Source of the DNA: Pseudalkalibacillus berkeleyi | GTDB taxonomy: Bacteria > Bacillota > Bacilli > Bacillales > Fictibacillaceae | Length of the DNA: 64,000 nt | Direction: 5' to 3' | NCBI RefSeq assembly: GCF_021608225.1 | Contig: NZ_JAKIJS010000001.1 | Coordinates: 434,001-498,000, forward strand | Shown here: in pieces, positions 1 through 8,689 of the stretch | How positions within the stretch are numbered: position 1 is the stretch's first letter | How the letters are laid out: every line of letters begins with the position of its first letter | Translations under genes and position numbers: made by a program | Notes under the pieces: generated by a model | What the model was told of the DNA's origin: nothing | Databases searched by the model: none | Seen by the model: only the letters and a program-made list of their open reading frames with translations

Positions 1-25
1 TAAAACGTAACAGGAGGTGTAAATT

Positions 26-1075
26 TTGGAAATACTAGAAAATATTCGCTTGAATGTATCATTACTTCGAAAAAGAGTGCCGAATTTGACGAGTGCTGCC
101 CGGTCGGTTGGTTTGCGTCCAGCAACGGTCTCGAATCTTTGCACTGGAAAGATTCCGGTCGGTCGAGCTGAGGTCAAAACGCTCGTCGCACTCGCATCGC
201 TCGCGGAATGTAGTTTAGATGAACTCATTATTAGAGGGGAGAAGATCGATATGATCGAAACTGGAATCAAGGCGTTAGATTTATTTGCACCACTCGCAAA
301 AGGCGGTACGGTAGGACTCGTTGCAAGACCAGGAATGGGACAGCTCGTCATTTTAGTTGAAACATTCGAACGCTTGAAAAAAGAGGGCTACACCACATTG
401 CTATTAAAACCTGAAGGCGACCACAAAGAGCTCAACGACATTTTAGAATACTTCGAGCACACGACGACGAGCATTGACGAAACGTATGAAAAAATGGCTT
501 CGCTTGGAAAAAAGGACATTTTATTCGCGGCAGATCGTTCGCATGTCTTAACGGGTGAACTCCACGACCTTCAAGAACGCCTGCAAAGCATCGGAATCGA
601 AAATGTGACAACGTTCCTTGTGGACTTAAAAGGAGAAGCAGTTGATGAGGACCTCCCATACGGACCACTAGAAACACTCTGGCAGTTTGACATGGATCTT
701 ACGACTCGACATAAGTTCCCAGCGATCAACCCGCTTTACTCAACATCATCTGTATTAGAAGGCGCTCATTTGGATCAGCATCACCTTACCATCTCACAGC
801 GTGCGCAGAAACTTTTACGAAGATACCGTGAGCTAAGAGCTTTCGTCAATGTAAAAGGAATTGAGAGTGTGCCAGATGCAGAGATGGCAACATATAAACG
901 CGGAGAAAGACTCGAAGCGTACTTGACGCAGCCGTTCTATGTAGCTGAGGCTTTTACCGGCAAAAAAGGCGAAACAGTCAGCCTCAAAACCACACTCAAC
1001 GACGTCCAAAAAATCCTCGACGGATCAGTAGACTCCAAGGAAGTCGATCAGCTCGACTATATTGGAAGTTTATAA
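26..1075 (+). CDS. Helix-turn-helix domain fused to a degenerate ATP-synthase-beta-like core
   Basis: The start is TTG at 26, with AGGAGG eight bases upstream. Residues 10-68 look like an XRE-type helix-turn-helix (AARSVGLRPATVSNL). From residue 78 the protein follows the F1-ATPase beta subunit: ETGIKALDLFAP (78-89), INPLYSTSSVL (234-244, compare the beta-subunit DPLDSTSRIL), QKLLRRYREL (261-270) and TQPFYVAEAFTGK (301-313). The N-terminal beta-barrel is missing and replaced by the HTH. The Walker A site is ruined: where beta has GGAGVGKT this has ARPGMGQL, without the Lys and Thr. The DELSEED stretch is also absent. At 349 aa it is shorter than beta (about 470). I infer a non-catalytic, possibly DNA-binding or regulatory protein; its function is unknown. 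No other ATP synthase gene is nearby. Confidence 0.8.
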   Translation: MEILENIRLNVSLLRKRVPNLTSAARSVGLRPATVSNLCTGKIPVGRAEVKTLVALASLAECSLDELIIRGEKIDMIETGIKALDLFAPLAKGGTVGLVARPGMGQLVILVETFERLKKEGYTTLLLKPEGDHKELNDILEYFEHTTTSIDETYEKMASLGKKDILFAADRSHVLTGELHDLQERLQSIGIENVTTFLVDLKGEAVDEDLPYGPLETLWQFDMDLTTRHKFPAINPLYSTSSVLEGAHLDQHHLTISQRAQKLLRRYRELRAFVNVKGIESVPDAEMATYKRGERLEAYLTQPFYVAEAFTGKKGETVSLKTTLNDVQKILDGSVDSKEVDQLDYIGSL

Positions 1076-1082
1076 GAAAGCA

Positions 1083-1112
1083 AGAGTCCCAATTCTTTTG
1101 GGGCTCTTTTTT
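1083..1112 (+). terminator. Rho-independent terminator of the first gene
   Basis: An AGAGTCCCAA / TTGGGGCTCT stem with a short loop is followed by a run of T. Confidence 0.85.
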
Positions 1113-1201
1113 ATAGAAAAAAGGAGATGTTTAATGGGGAGAGAATTTACATATATAAAAGTTCTTAGGGAGGGATATGAATCAAACGAATCGTACTCGG
1201 C

Positions 1202-1612
1202 TTGGTGGCTTTGGCAGCTGTCTTAATGATGTATGAGGAGGGAGAATCTTCAGAAGGTGCTTTGAACATCATGAACGGTAAGTTGATGATTGAAAATACG
1301 GCTAATGAAAAGCTAGGTGAAGCAGTTCTTGTGGGGAATGAATTACAGATCAAAATACCGAAGGACCACGAAAGTAAATTGTCGCCCGTTATTCAAAAGG
1401 TTGAGATCACTAAGCTTGGCGATACATTCTTTACAGATCCTCAGAGAATCTTTCAGTTTACTCAAGACAATCCGGATAAAAGCGTAGTGAAGAAGCAACT
1501 TGAGGAAGGAAAGTACCGGGTAAATATCGTAATGACGTATGTGCCAAGAAACAGTCATGATCAAGCCCAAAGCGAGTCCTTTGGATTTCCAGTTCATATC
1601 GAAAATCAATGA
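1202..1612 (+). CDS. Hypothetical small exported or membrane-anchored protein
   Basis: I do not recognise this family. The first normal start codon is TTG at 1202, but it lies inside a hydrophobic stretch. Reading the same frame back to a TGA at 1178 gives IKRIVLGLVALAAVLMM, a typical signal or anchor, beginning with ATC at 1181, which is six bases after the strong AGGGAGG site. Either ATC initiates, or the overlapping ATG at 1177 once opened this frame and a small indel separated them. The rest (about 115 aa) is soluble, mixed in charge and ends GFPVHIENQ; it could be a beta-rich extracytoplasmic domain. It is followed 26 bases later by a small coiled-coil gene. Confidence 0.6.
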   Translation: MVALAAVLMMYEEGESSEGALNIMNGKLMIENTANEKLGEAVLVGNELQIKIPKDHESKLSPVIQKVEITKLGDTFFTDPQRIFQFTQDNPDKSVVKKQLEEGKYRVNIVMTYVPRNSHDQAQSESFGFPVHIENQ

Positions 1613-1638
1613 TCTTATGCCTGAAAGGGAGATGTTAG

Positions 1639-1845
1639 ATGAGAAAGATTTATGACCACATTTCTATTGGTGAGAAAATAGAACTTGTTGAAAAGCTAAA
1701 AAAGGATCTTCATAAACTGGAATATGAAGTTACCCAAAACGAAGATTCTATATCTCCTTTCTTACGCGAAACGTTGCGTAGCAAAAGAGATAAATGGAGA
1801 TTAGAAATTGCAGAGTTAGAAGAGGAGATAAAAGTTAAGAAATAA
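1639..1845 (+). CDS. Small hypothetical coiled-coil protein
   Basis: This 68 aa protein starts with ATG after GGGAGATG. It is highly charged, with heptad-like Leu/Ile spacing (KIELVEKLKKDLHKLEYE and then WRLEIAELEEEIK), so two short helices forming a coiled coil are likely. It has no membrane segment or Cys. It may be cotranscribed with the upstream small exported protein. The function is not recognisable. Confidence 0.55.
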   Translation: MRKIYDHISIGEKIELVEKLKKDLHKLEYEVTQNEDSISPFLRETLRSKRDKWRLEIAELEEEIKVKK

Positions 1846-1863
1846 CCTCCCCATTAACTTCTA

Positions 1864-2376
1864 CTAAATCTTATTTTTAGCGTATAACTTAAGCTTTTCT
1901 TCATCACCTGGTAGTTTAACAATTTTTTCAAATGTCATGCCGATCTTTTCTAGGAGCTTTGATGAGGCATGGTTATCTGTAGATGTGATGGCCACAATCC
2001 TTTTAAGTTCTAATTGCTTAATTCCATATTCGAGTGTAGCTGAGGCTGCCTCGTAAGCATAGCCTTTTGCTTGATACTCAGACAGAAATCCAAATCCAAT
2101 ATCTGTGTCTTCAAGTCCATCTCTTTTAATTAATCCACAAAGGCCTAGCGGGATACGGTCCTCTTTTAGTTCTGTTAAATAGAGACAATAACCATATTTT
2201 GAATACATTTGAAGTGGTCCGGACACAATATAATTTTCAGCATCTTCTATCGTTCGAACACCTTTATCTCCAATGAATTTTATCCAAGTAGAATCATTCA
2301 ATAGATTGAGGATAAAAGCAGCATCGTCTTTTGTTACCAATCGCAGTATTAAATTTTCTGTCTCGATAATTTTCAT
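1864..2376 (-). CDS. GNAT family N-acetyltransferase (RimJ/RimL type)
   Basis: ETENLILRLVTKDDAAFILNLLND at the N-terminus and a Gly-rich acetyl-CoA region followed by NHASSKLLEKIGM identify a RimJ/RimL-like acetyltransferase, which moves an acetyl group from acetyl-CoA to an amine. I chose the ATG at 2376 because AGGTG lies eight bases upstream; an earlier in-frame codon at 2391 has no ribosome binding site. The length (170 aa) is normal. The substrate cannot be inferred. It stands alone, opposite in direction to the genes at 1.2-1.8 kb. Confidence 0.85.
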   Translation of the reverse strand: MKIIETENLILRLVTKDDAAFILNLLNDSTWIKFIGDKGVRTIEDAENYIVSGPLQMYSKYGYCLYLTELKEDRIPLGLCGLIKRDGLEDTDIGFGFLSEYQAKGYAYEAASATLEYGIKQLELKRIVAITSTDNHASSKLLEKIGMTFEKIVKLPGDEEKLKLYAKNKI

Positions 2377-2476
2377 GGATAGACACCTCATTAATAATTT
2401 GTATTAGTAAGCTTATACTCTGAAAGAACACTAAGCAACAACAAGTGGTTTTATAATTCCTTAAAAAAATAATGTT

Positions 2477-2507
2477 GGAAACCTTTCGAGGTTTCCTTTC
2501 GTTTTTT
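2477..2507. terminator. Stem-loop with T tracts on both sides
   Basis: A perfect GGAAACCT-TTCG-AGGTTTCC hairpin is followed by a T-rich run on the plus strand and has an A7 run upstream, so it could terminate in either direction. It lies in the 378-base gap between the acetyltransferase and the RND pump. Confidence 0.5.
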
Positions 2508-2545
2508 ATAGTAAGATCGAATTAAAATGTCCGAATGAGTGGCTG

Positions 2546-2643
2546 AAATGTCGAGATTATTCTGGGAAATGTCGAGATTATTCTGGGAAATGTCGAGATT
2601 ATTCTGGGAAATGTCGAGATTATTCTGGGAAATGTCGAGATTA
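2546..2643. repeat. Tandem array, 21 bp period, 4.7 copies
   Basis: Four identical 21-base units (AAATGTCGAGATTATTCTGGG) start at 2546, 2567, 2588 and 2609, and a fifth partial unit runs to 2643. The array is intergenic, downstream of the RND pump terminator. Its ATTAT-TCTGG core resembles the arrays at 12831 and 43011. Confidence 0.95.
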
Positions 2644-2711
2644 CGCAGATAACCGTCCTGATCATCCTCTCAAATGGCGGTCACCCAACTTTCTGACACT
2701 TCTTTCTCAAT

Positions 2712-2741
2712 AAAAAACAGGACTGACATATGTCAGTCCTG
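2712..2741 (-). terminator. Terminator of the RND pump gene
   Basis: A perfect 24-base palindrome (CAGGACTGACAT and its complement) is followed on the minus strand by T6. It sits 14 bases after the RND stop codon. Confidence 0.9.
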
Positions 2742-2754
2742 CATCATCCACCAC

Positions 2755-5700
2755 TTATTCACTTAGTTTGCGCCATTTTCCAACGGCTTTATATAGCACG
2801 GGGACAAATATCAATGTTAGTAGGGTGGATGTGGTGAGTCCACCGATGACTGTGATTGCGAGTCCTTTTGAAATTAGTCCTGATGCTGAATCCGTCGATG
2901 CTAATGGGATTAGAGCAAAAATCGTTGCGAAAGCAGTCATCAAGATCGGGCGCAATCGAGTTGTCGAAGCTTCAACGATTGCTTCCGTCAATTCCATGCC
3001 ATTTCGGCGGTTACTCTCTAATCGATCTAACAACACAACTGCGTTCGTTACGACGATTCCAATTAACATGAGCAACCCAATCATTGCGCTCATCGATAAG
3101 GTTGAACCGCTAATGAGCAGTCCCGTCAACGATCCGATCGGTACAAAGATCAGAGAGGATAGGATGACGATTGGAGTGAGGATACCTCCGAATGTCATGC
3201 TCAACACTAGGAAAACGAGCCCGATTGCGACGCCCATCGCAAGTCCGAGGTCTGCAAATCCTTCAGTGATCATTTCCAGTCCACCGGTAAACTCAACCTC
3301 AACGCCATCTGGTAGTGACAGTGCATCTACATCTGCTTGGATGTCTTTCGTCACTTCTGGCGTGTCATTTCCTTTGACGTTTGCGGTTACTAAGTTCGAA
3401 ATGCGTCCGTCTTGGTGTTTAATCGAACTTGGTACATCAACTTCCTGAATGTCAGCAATTTCACTTAGTTTCTTCTCACCTTGAGCGGTCATAATCGTAA
3501 ATGATTCGATATCTTCTTTTGTTTCGAACTGTTCATCAAACGTTAGTTGTAAGTCCCATTCTTTTCCGTTCAAATTGATTTTACCGCCATTAACCGAATC
3601 CAGGCGCTCGTTCATCGGTTGGATAATTTGATACGGGCTTACGTTCGCTTCTTTACCTTCTTCATTCAGTCCAACACGAAATTTCGTTTGGGTGTCGTCC
3701 ATGTTGTTCTTAATATTTTTCACTCGGTCCTCATTTAAAAGGAGCTCTTCAACTTGAGTGGACGCTTCTTTTAACTGTTCAAGGTCATTGCTGTATAGGT
3801 TCACTTCAACCGTATTACCAGCTGGCGGACCTTCTGTTTGAATTTCCTTGGCAGCTGCTGTTGCATCCGCAGCTTGTTTTTTGGCGATATCAAGAATATC
3901 AGCCTCATACTTTTTCATGGCTTTTTCAACTGATACGTCTTCGTTTACGTTAATGAAAAAGCGTGCGACATTCTCGGGGTTGTTCTGAACAACGCCTGGC
4001 ATTTGTTGCTCAGCTGAAAACCCGATCGATACTTGACTGTAGTCGATGTCATCTTCCTCGGCTAAAGCCTCTTCAACTTCACGAGCCATGTCGCTCGTTT
4101 CCTCTAGCGCCGTTTCATCTGGCATCGTCACTTCAACTTCGAATTTTGTACTCGGTTCAGTCGGTAAGAATGAGGTTCCAATGGCCGGAATCATCGCAAG
4201 TGAACCGAATAACAGTAGACCAGCTGAGACGAAAACAAGTGCTTTCTTTCTTAAAGTAAATCGTAAAATTTTCTCATATATCGTTGCCAGTCGGCTCGGC
4301 TTTGGATCATGATTTACTTTCTTGAAGAAGAATTTACCGAGAACCGGAATGAGCATAATCGCAACGAGCAGTGAGATCGTGATCGAGAAGACGACGGCCA
4401 ACGCGAACGGTCTGAAGAATTCGCCTAAAATTCCACCAACGATTGCAAGCGGTAGAAAGACGATTAAGGTAGCAACTGTTGAAGACGCAACTGCACCCAT
4501 TACTTCTTTCGTCGCTTTTAAAACAACCTCACGCTGTGTTAATTCAGGTCTTTCCTGACGCCATCGGTAAATGTTCTCAATGACGACGATACTATCATCC
4601 ACGATTCGTCCGACAGATACGGCGAGACCTCCGAGTGTCATAATGTTCAAAGTATAACCGAACTGATCGAGTAACGTGATCGTACCGAATATCGAAATCG
4701 GTAGTGAGATGATCGCGATGATTGTCGCTCTGAAATTTCTTAAGAATACTAAAATAACTAAGATCGTAAATAATGCGCCAAGTCCTGCTTCTTTTAAAAG
4801 GGTCGAGAGGGACTTGTTGACTTCCTCACCTTGGTCGAGAAGAGGGAAGAGCTCGTAATCCTTTTCGTCAGCAGCCTTCTGCAACACGGATTTGATTTCA
4901 TCTGTTACATCAACTGTGTTTGCATCTTGCCCTTTAGAGACTTCCAAAAGTAAGCTGTCTTCACCATTGAACCTTGAGATTTCGCTGCGTTCTGTGCTTT
5001 CTTTAACTTCCGCAATTTCTGATAAGGTTACTGATTGTGGTCTTGGCGTTTGCCCTTGTTGGCCAGATGGTGCACCTTGCTGATCTGGTGCTGAAGGCTT
5101 TTGTTGACCAGGGTTAGGCGCAGTTTCTTGCTGACTCAAAGGAATGTCAATTTCCTCAATCGCCTTTGTACCTTTAATGTCTCCGTATATCTCTACTGGA
5201 ATCGAGTTGCCTTCTTGTTTGAGTGTTCCAGCTGGGAGTTTGTAATCGGCTTGTTTAACCGCGTCTTTAATCGCGGAGAGAGACAACCCGTATTCTGCCG
5301 CTTTTTCCTCATCAACGACAATTTCAATTTCTGTTGCTTGATTTCCAACAATATTCACACCAGAAACGCCTTCAATTTTTTCAATCATTGGTGCGATGTT
5401 GTCCTCGACGTCTTTCTGAAGCTTTGTTAAGTCTTCTGCCGAAATGGCGACCTGGTAAATCGGACGTGATGTACTGGAGATCGACCGTGTTTGAGCGTCT
5501 GCATCTTCAGGTAGTTCAATCTTATTAACTGCACTTTCCACATCCGTTTTCGCTTTGTCGATATCCTCACCGAACGGATACAAGATTGTGATGATCGACA
5601 TATTTTCACGCGAGGTGCTCGTTATGGCTTCATAGCCTTCCAAGTTAAGGAGGGAGTCTTCAAGAGGTGTCGTTACATTTTCCTCAATTTCCTCTGTCGA

Positions 5701-5865
5701 TGCACCAGGATATACCGTTTGTACGGTCAGTACCGGAAAAGTCACATCCGGGAAGGTTTCGTTTTTTATTTGAAATGAAGAAAGAACACCGCCGCCAATC
5801 ACTAATGCTGTGAGAATGAGGATCGCGACAGTATTCTTTAAGCTGAGTTTTGTTAACCAGTTCAT
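2755..5865 (-). CDS. RND-family efflux transporter permease (SwrC/AcrB-like)
   Basis: This 1036 aa inner-membrane pump has the HAE-RND layout: TM1 at residues 10-30, a large extracellular loop with FPDVTFPVLTVQTVYPGAS, a TM2-TM6 bundle around residues 360-515 containing GRIVDDSIVVIENIYRW, a second loop, and TM8-TM12 near the C-terminus ending in LIFVPVLYKAVGKWRKLSE. RND pumps use proton motive force to export amphipathic compounds. SwrC of B. subtilis (surfactin self-resistance) has the same size. A Pro/Gln-rich insert (about residues 245-275) lies in the first loop. No periplasmic adaptor or outer-membrane partner is present, as expected for a Gram-positive. The gene lies 80 bases after a histidine kinase gene and is probably controlled by it. 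Confidence 0.93.
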   Translation of the reverse strand: MNWLTKLSLKNTVAILILTALVIGGGVLSSFQIKNETFPDVTFPVLTVQTVYPGASTEEIEENVTTPLEDSLLNLEGYEAITSTSRENMSIITILYPFGEDIDKAKTDVESAVNKIELPEDADAQTRSISSTSRPIYQVAISAEDLTKLQKDVEDNIAPMIEKIEGVSGVNIVGNQATEIEIVVDEEKAAEYGLSLSAIKDAVKQADYKLPAGTLKQEGNSIPVEIYGDIKGTKAIEEIDIPLSQQETAPNPGQQKPSAPDQQGAPSGQQGQTPRPQSVTLSEIAEVKESTERSEISRFNGEDSLLLEVSKGQDANTVDVTDEIKSVLQKAADEKDYELFPLLDQGEEVNKSLSTLLKEAGLGALFTILVILVFLRNFRATIIAIISLPISIFGTITLLDQFGYTLNIMTLGGLAVSVGRIVDDSIVVIENIYRWRQERPELTQREVVLKATKEVMGAVASSTVATLIVFLPLAIVGGILGEFFRPFALAVVFSITISLLVAIMLIPVLGKFFFKKVNHDPKPSRLATIYEKILRFTLRKKALVFVSAGLLLFGSLAMIPAIGTSFLPTEPSTKFEVEVTMPDETALEETSDMAREVEEALAEEDDIDYSQVSIGFSAEQQMPGVVQNNPENVARFFINVNEDVSVEKAMKKYEADILDIAKKQAADATAAAKEIQTEGPPAGNTVEVNLYSNDLEQLKEASTQVEELLLNEDRVKNIKNNMDDTQTKFRVGLNEEGKEANVSPYQIIQPMNERLDSVNGGKINLNGKEWDLQLTFDEQFETKEDIESFTIMTAQGEKKLSEIADIQEVDVPSSIKHQDGRISNLVTANVKGNDTPEVTKDIQADVDALSLPDGVEVEFTGGLEMITEGFADLGLAMGVAIGLVFLVLSMTFGGILTPIVILSSLIFVPIGSLTGLLISGSTLSMSAMIGLLMLIGIVVTNAVVLLDRLESNRRNGMELTEAIVEASTTRLRPILMTAFATIFALIPLASTDSASGLISKGLAITVIGGLTTSTLLTLIFVPVLYKAVGKWRKLSE

Positions 5866-5945
5866 ATGGAATCCCCTTTCGATTATGTTTACAAATCACA
5901 CTATAAAGGGCTTATATGAACTCAGTATGAACAAAACAGTAGAAT

Positions 5946-7283
5946 TTATTTTGGTATTGAAATCGTAAAAGTTGAGCCATTACTAGGTGAACTTTTCACG
6001 TCAATGGCGCCGTTGTGCAGGTCGATGATTTTCTTGACGATCGATAGCCCAAGTCCACTACCGTTTTTCGCCTTCGTCCGGGAGGTGTCTGCTTTATAAA
6101 ATCGCTCGAAAATCCGGGCTAATTCAACTTCCTCCATACCGATTCCTTGATCCTTAAATATAACCTTCACACTTGATGCGTCTTCGGTAACTTGCACGTG
6201 GATCGTTTTATGTTCAGAAGAGTAGTGAATGGCATTACTCATTAGGTTTATCCAAACTTGTTCAAGCATTTCTCGGTCACCATGAATCGTTGTTTCATCC
6301 AAGTCGATATCGATAGTCTGTTCTTTTTGTGACCATTGCGGTTCTAGTGTCATGATCACTTCACGTAATTGTTCGGACAGGTTGTAATCCGTTAGATTTA
6401 CAACTGGTGCATCTGATTCGAGAATCGTTAGCTTGAGTAGGTTTTCACTTAATGAAGAGAGCCTGCGTGCTTCTTTTTCGATAATGTTGATGTACTCTTT
6501 TCTTGTCTCGGGATTGTCCGCCATATCATCTTTCAGTGCCTTTGCAAATCCTTGGATAGACGTGAGCGGAGACTGGATCTCATGAGAAACATCGGAAACA
6601 AACTGCTGCCGCATTTCATCGAGCTGCCGTAAATCGTGGACCATCTTATTAAATGTCGTCGTTAACTGGCCGACCTCATCTTTTCGTTTTGTCGGAATAT
6701 GGATGCCGAAATTACCTTTTGACAATTGTTTAGCTGAGTGAATCAATGTTTTGATAGGGTTTGTGATCCAGCGAGTTGTTGCAATGAATAGGAGACTACC
6801 GATTACAATTACACTAGAAAACAAAATCATCATCACGCGCCTGAGATCATCGATAAAAATATTGAAATCAGGTTTGATGAATATAGCATGGCGTTCACCC
6901 TCAATTTGAAAGGGTAATCCTAAGTGGCTTCTTGGAGGGGGGACGTTATCGCGCACATAAACATCACCGTCCAGCACATTTTCGATGACCTTATCGGAAA
7001 GGTCCCACTCTGCACCTTTCGAATTGTAGACTTCATTTTCTCCACGATACAAAATCAGATCATAGCTAAATGATGACATCGCATTGAGGTACCCCTCGAC
7101 ATCGAGGTCTGGATTATTTTTATATAATTGGATGAAGTCCTTCGTGACATTCTCCATTTGGTTATGGATGTTGTCCTCGATCTGCCCTTCAAAAATATTC
7201 GTGGATATGAAAAAAGTGACGACAATACTGATGATGAGCGCACCTAGGAAACTGAGGATGATTTGGAAATATAAGCTCTTCAT
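5946..7283 (-). CDS. Sensor histidine kinase of a two-component system
   Basis: This 445 aa kinase has TM1 (8-28), an extracellular sensor region (29-150), TM2 (about 151-170), a HAMP linker, a HisKA domain with the phospho-acceptor His234 in SDVSHEIQSPL, and a HATPase domain (Asn350 in WINLMSNAIHY, DQGIGM, GSGLGLSIVKKII). It overlaps the regulator gene by four bases (ATGA), so the two are translationally coupled. The sensor domain recalls HssS-type kinases, but no HrtAB transporter is present. The RND pump directly downstream suggests it senses a pump substrate or envelope stress; that is inference. Confidence 0.92.
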   Translation of the reverse strand: MKSLYFQIILSFLGALIISIVVTFFISTNIFEGQIEDNIHNQMENVTKDFIQLYKNNPDLDVEGYLNAMSSFSYDLILYRGENEVYNSKGAEWDLSDKVIENVLDGDVYVRDNVPPPRSHLGLPFQIEGERHAIFIKPDFNIFIDDLRRVMMILFSSVIVIGSLLFIATTRWITNPIKTLIHSAKQLSKGNFGIHIPTKRKDEVGQLTTTFNKMVHDLRQLDEMRQQFVSDVSHEIQSPLTSIQGFAKALKDDMADNPETRKEYINIIEKEARRLSSLSENLLKLTILESDAPVVNLTDYNLSEQLREVIMTLEPQWSQKEQTIDIDLDETTIHGDREMLEQVWINLMSNAIHYSSEHKTIHVQVTEDASSVKVIFKDQGIGMEEVELARIFERFYKADTSRTKAKNGSGLGLSIVKKIIDLHNGAIDVKSSPSNGSTFTISIPK

Positions 7284-7957
7284 GTTTCAGTAACCTCAAG
7301 CCTATAGCCTAGACCGCGGATCGTTTTGATCGCAACACCTGATTGAAGTGGCTTTAACTTCTCGCGAATCCGTTTAATATGTACGTCGACCGTTCGATCA
7401 TCCCCTGTAAAATCTGCACCCCATACTTTGTCGATCAACTGATTCCTCGTAAAAATTTGATTCGGATAACTCGCGAGCAAGTAGAGGACATCAAATTCTT
7501 TAACCGGAAAATAGATCGGTTGCTTGTTGACCGTTACCTCTTTTTGTTGGAATGACAAGTCGATCTGACCGATTTGGATTCGGCTAGACGATTGGATTTG
7601 GTAGCGTCTGAGCAGCGCCTTAACTCGCATCACAACTTCCATCGGCTCAAATGGTTTCACGACGTAATCATCTGTTCCACTTTCAAAGCCTTTCAGCTTA
7701 TCTTTCTTTTCACCTTTAGCCGTCAGCATTAACGTCGGAATATCGTAAAAGTTCCTAATTTCCTCACATACTTCGTATCCATCTTTCTCAGGCATCATCA
7801 CATCCACTACAGCAAGGTCTACCTTTTCAGTTTCAAGGAGTTTGATCGCTTCATTACCGTTATGTGCTGGAATGACTTTATAGCCTTCTTTTTCTAAATA
7901 AACAGTGATGAGCTTCAATATGCTATCGTCATCATCTGCGACTAATATATGTACCAT
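7280..7957 (-). CDS. OmpR/PhoB-family response regulator
   Basis: A receiver domain (acidic pocket ADDDD at 7-11, phospho-acceptor Asp52 in VVDVMMP, Thr79, Lys101) is followed by a winged-helix Trans_reg_C domain (RTVDVHIKRIREKL and TIRGLGYRLE). I prefer the ATG at 7957, six bases after GGGGG; the TTG at 7969 would leave no ribosome binding site. It is the first gene of the regulator-kinase-RND cluster, so it probably activates the pump. The receiver and wing resemble HssR, but the context differs. Confidence 0.92.
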   Translation of the reverse strand: MVHILVADDDDSILKLITVYLEKEGYKVIPAHNGNEAIKLLETEKVDLAVVDVMMPEKDGYEVCEEIRNFYDIPTLMLTAKGEKKDKLKGFESGTDDYVVKPFEPMEVVMRVKALLRRYQIQSSSRIQIGQIDLSFQQKEVTVNKQPIYFPVKEFDVLYLLASYPNQIFTRNQLIDKVWGADFTGDDRTVDVHIKRIREKLKPLQSGVAIKTIRGLGYRLEVTET

Positions 7958-8076
7958 AATAACCCCCAAAAATTAAAACTTTGACTCTTATTATACGTCA
8001 AACCCCAAATACATTTCAGGTTGGGAACCTTTTTACATTTAAATACGTACATAGAAATAGGAAGAGGTGTAGGTCA

Positions 8077-8634
8077 ATGGAACAAGAAAGATTACTGATA
8101 TTGAGGAAAGCGCAATTATTATATTTAAACATTCATTTAATCGTCGCCATAGTGCTTATATCGTTTGTTTTCGAATCGGTAATGACACTTAATCAACTAT
8201 TTGTATTCGTTGCGGTTATCAACATCGCGCAATCTATTATGATTTTCAAAACGGGTAAACCCATCGGAGCGATGTTATCAGAGAAAATGAAAGAGCTTTA
8301 CGAATATGAAGCTGAGAAAATGGGGGCCGAGTGGAGAGCGCAAAAGAAACTGAATGCTTTTGCATTATTATTTGTAGGATTACTGTTCATCTTTAACGCT
8401 TGGGTCGTTGATAACGATCAACCGATCCACTCATTTGATATGTTTCCGATGATGTTTTTTGTGTTCTTCTTTTTAATTGTCCTGATGAATGTGACTAATC
8501 ACTTACATAGCCGAAAAGTAGATCGTGGATTTGTGAAAAAGGGATATACGAAGAAAATGTTCTTATACAGTCTAGCAATTGGCGTCGTCACTTTTTCAAT
8601 CATGAACTTGATATTGATGGTTGGCGTTAACTAG
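8077..8634 (+). CDS. Hypothetical membrane protein with about five transmembrane segments
   Basis: ATG at 8077 follows GAAGAGGTG; upstream in-frame sequence has no ribosome binding site. The 185 aa protein has hydrophobic segments near residues 18-36, 40-58, 100-120, 130-150 and 165-183, and a charged cytoplasmic loop (EKMKELYEYEAEKMGAEWRAQKK). I do not recognise the family. It is divergent from the two-component system and shares its roughly 120-base upstream region, which holds a short AGGTT-GGG-AACCT palindrome at 8018-8030. Confidence 0.7.
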   Translation: MEQERLLILRKAQLLYLNIHLIVAIVLISFVFESVMTLNQLFVFVAVINIAQSIMIFKTGKPIGAMLSEKMKELYEYEAEKMGAEWRAQKKLNAFALLFVGLLFIFNAWVVDNDQPIHSFDMFPMMFFVFFFLIVLMNVTNHLHSRKVDRGFVKKGYTKKMFLYSLAIGVVTFSIMNLILMVGVN

Positions 8635-8655
8635 GAAGTTAGCGATATCATTAAC

Positions 8656-8689
8656 AAAGAGCAGCACTTTGCCGCTCTTTCTATTTTTT
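8656..8689 (+). terminator. Terminator between convergent genes
   Basis: An AAAGAGCAGC / GCCGCTCTTT stem (one mismatch) is followed by a T-rich tract. It serves the plus-strand membrane protein and overlaps the end of the minus-strand pseudogene. Confidence 0.8.

Noticed and set aside
5946-7957. Naming the two-component system HssRS
   Set aside because: Sequence style is similar, but the neighbouring gene is an RND pump, not HrtAB, so the haem assignment is unsafe.
8018-8030. AGGTT-GGG-AACCT as operator of the two-component system
   Set aside because: It is a single short palindrome with no second copy at the pump genes.
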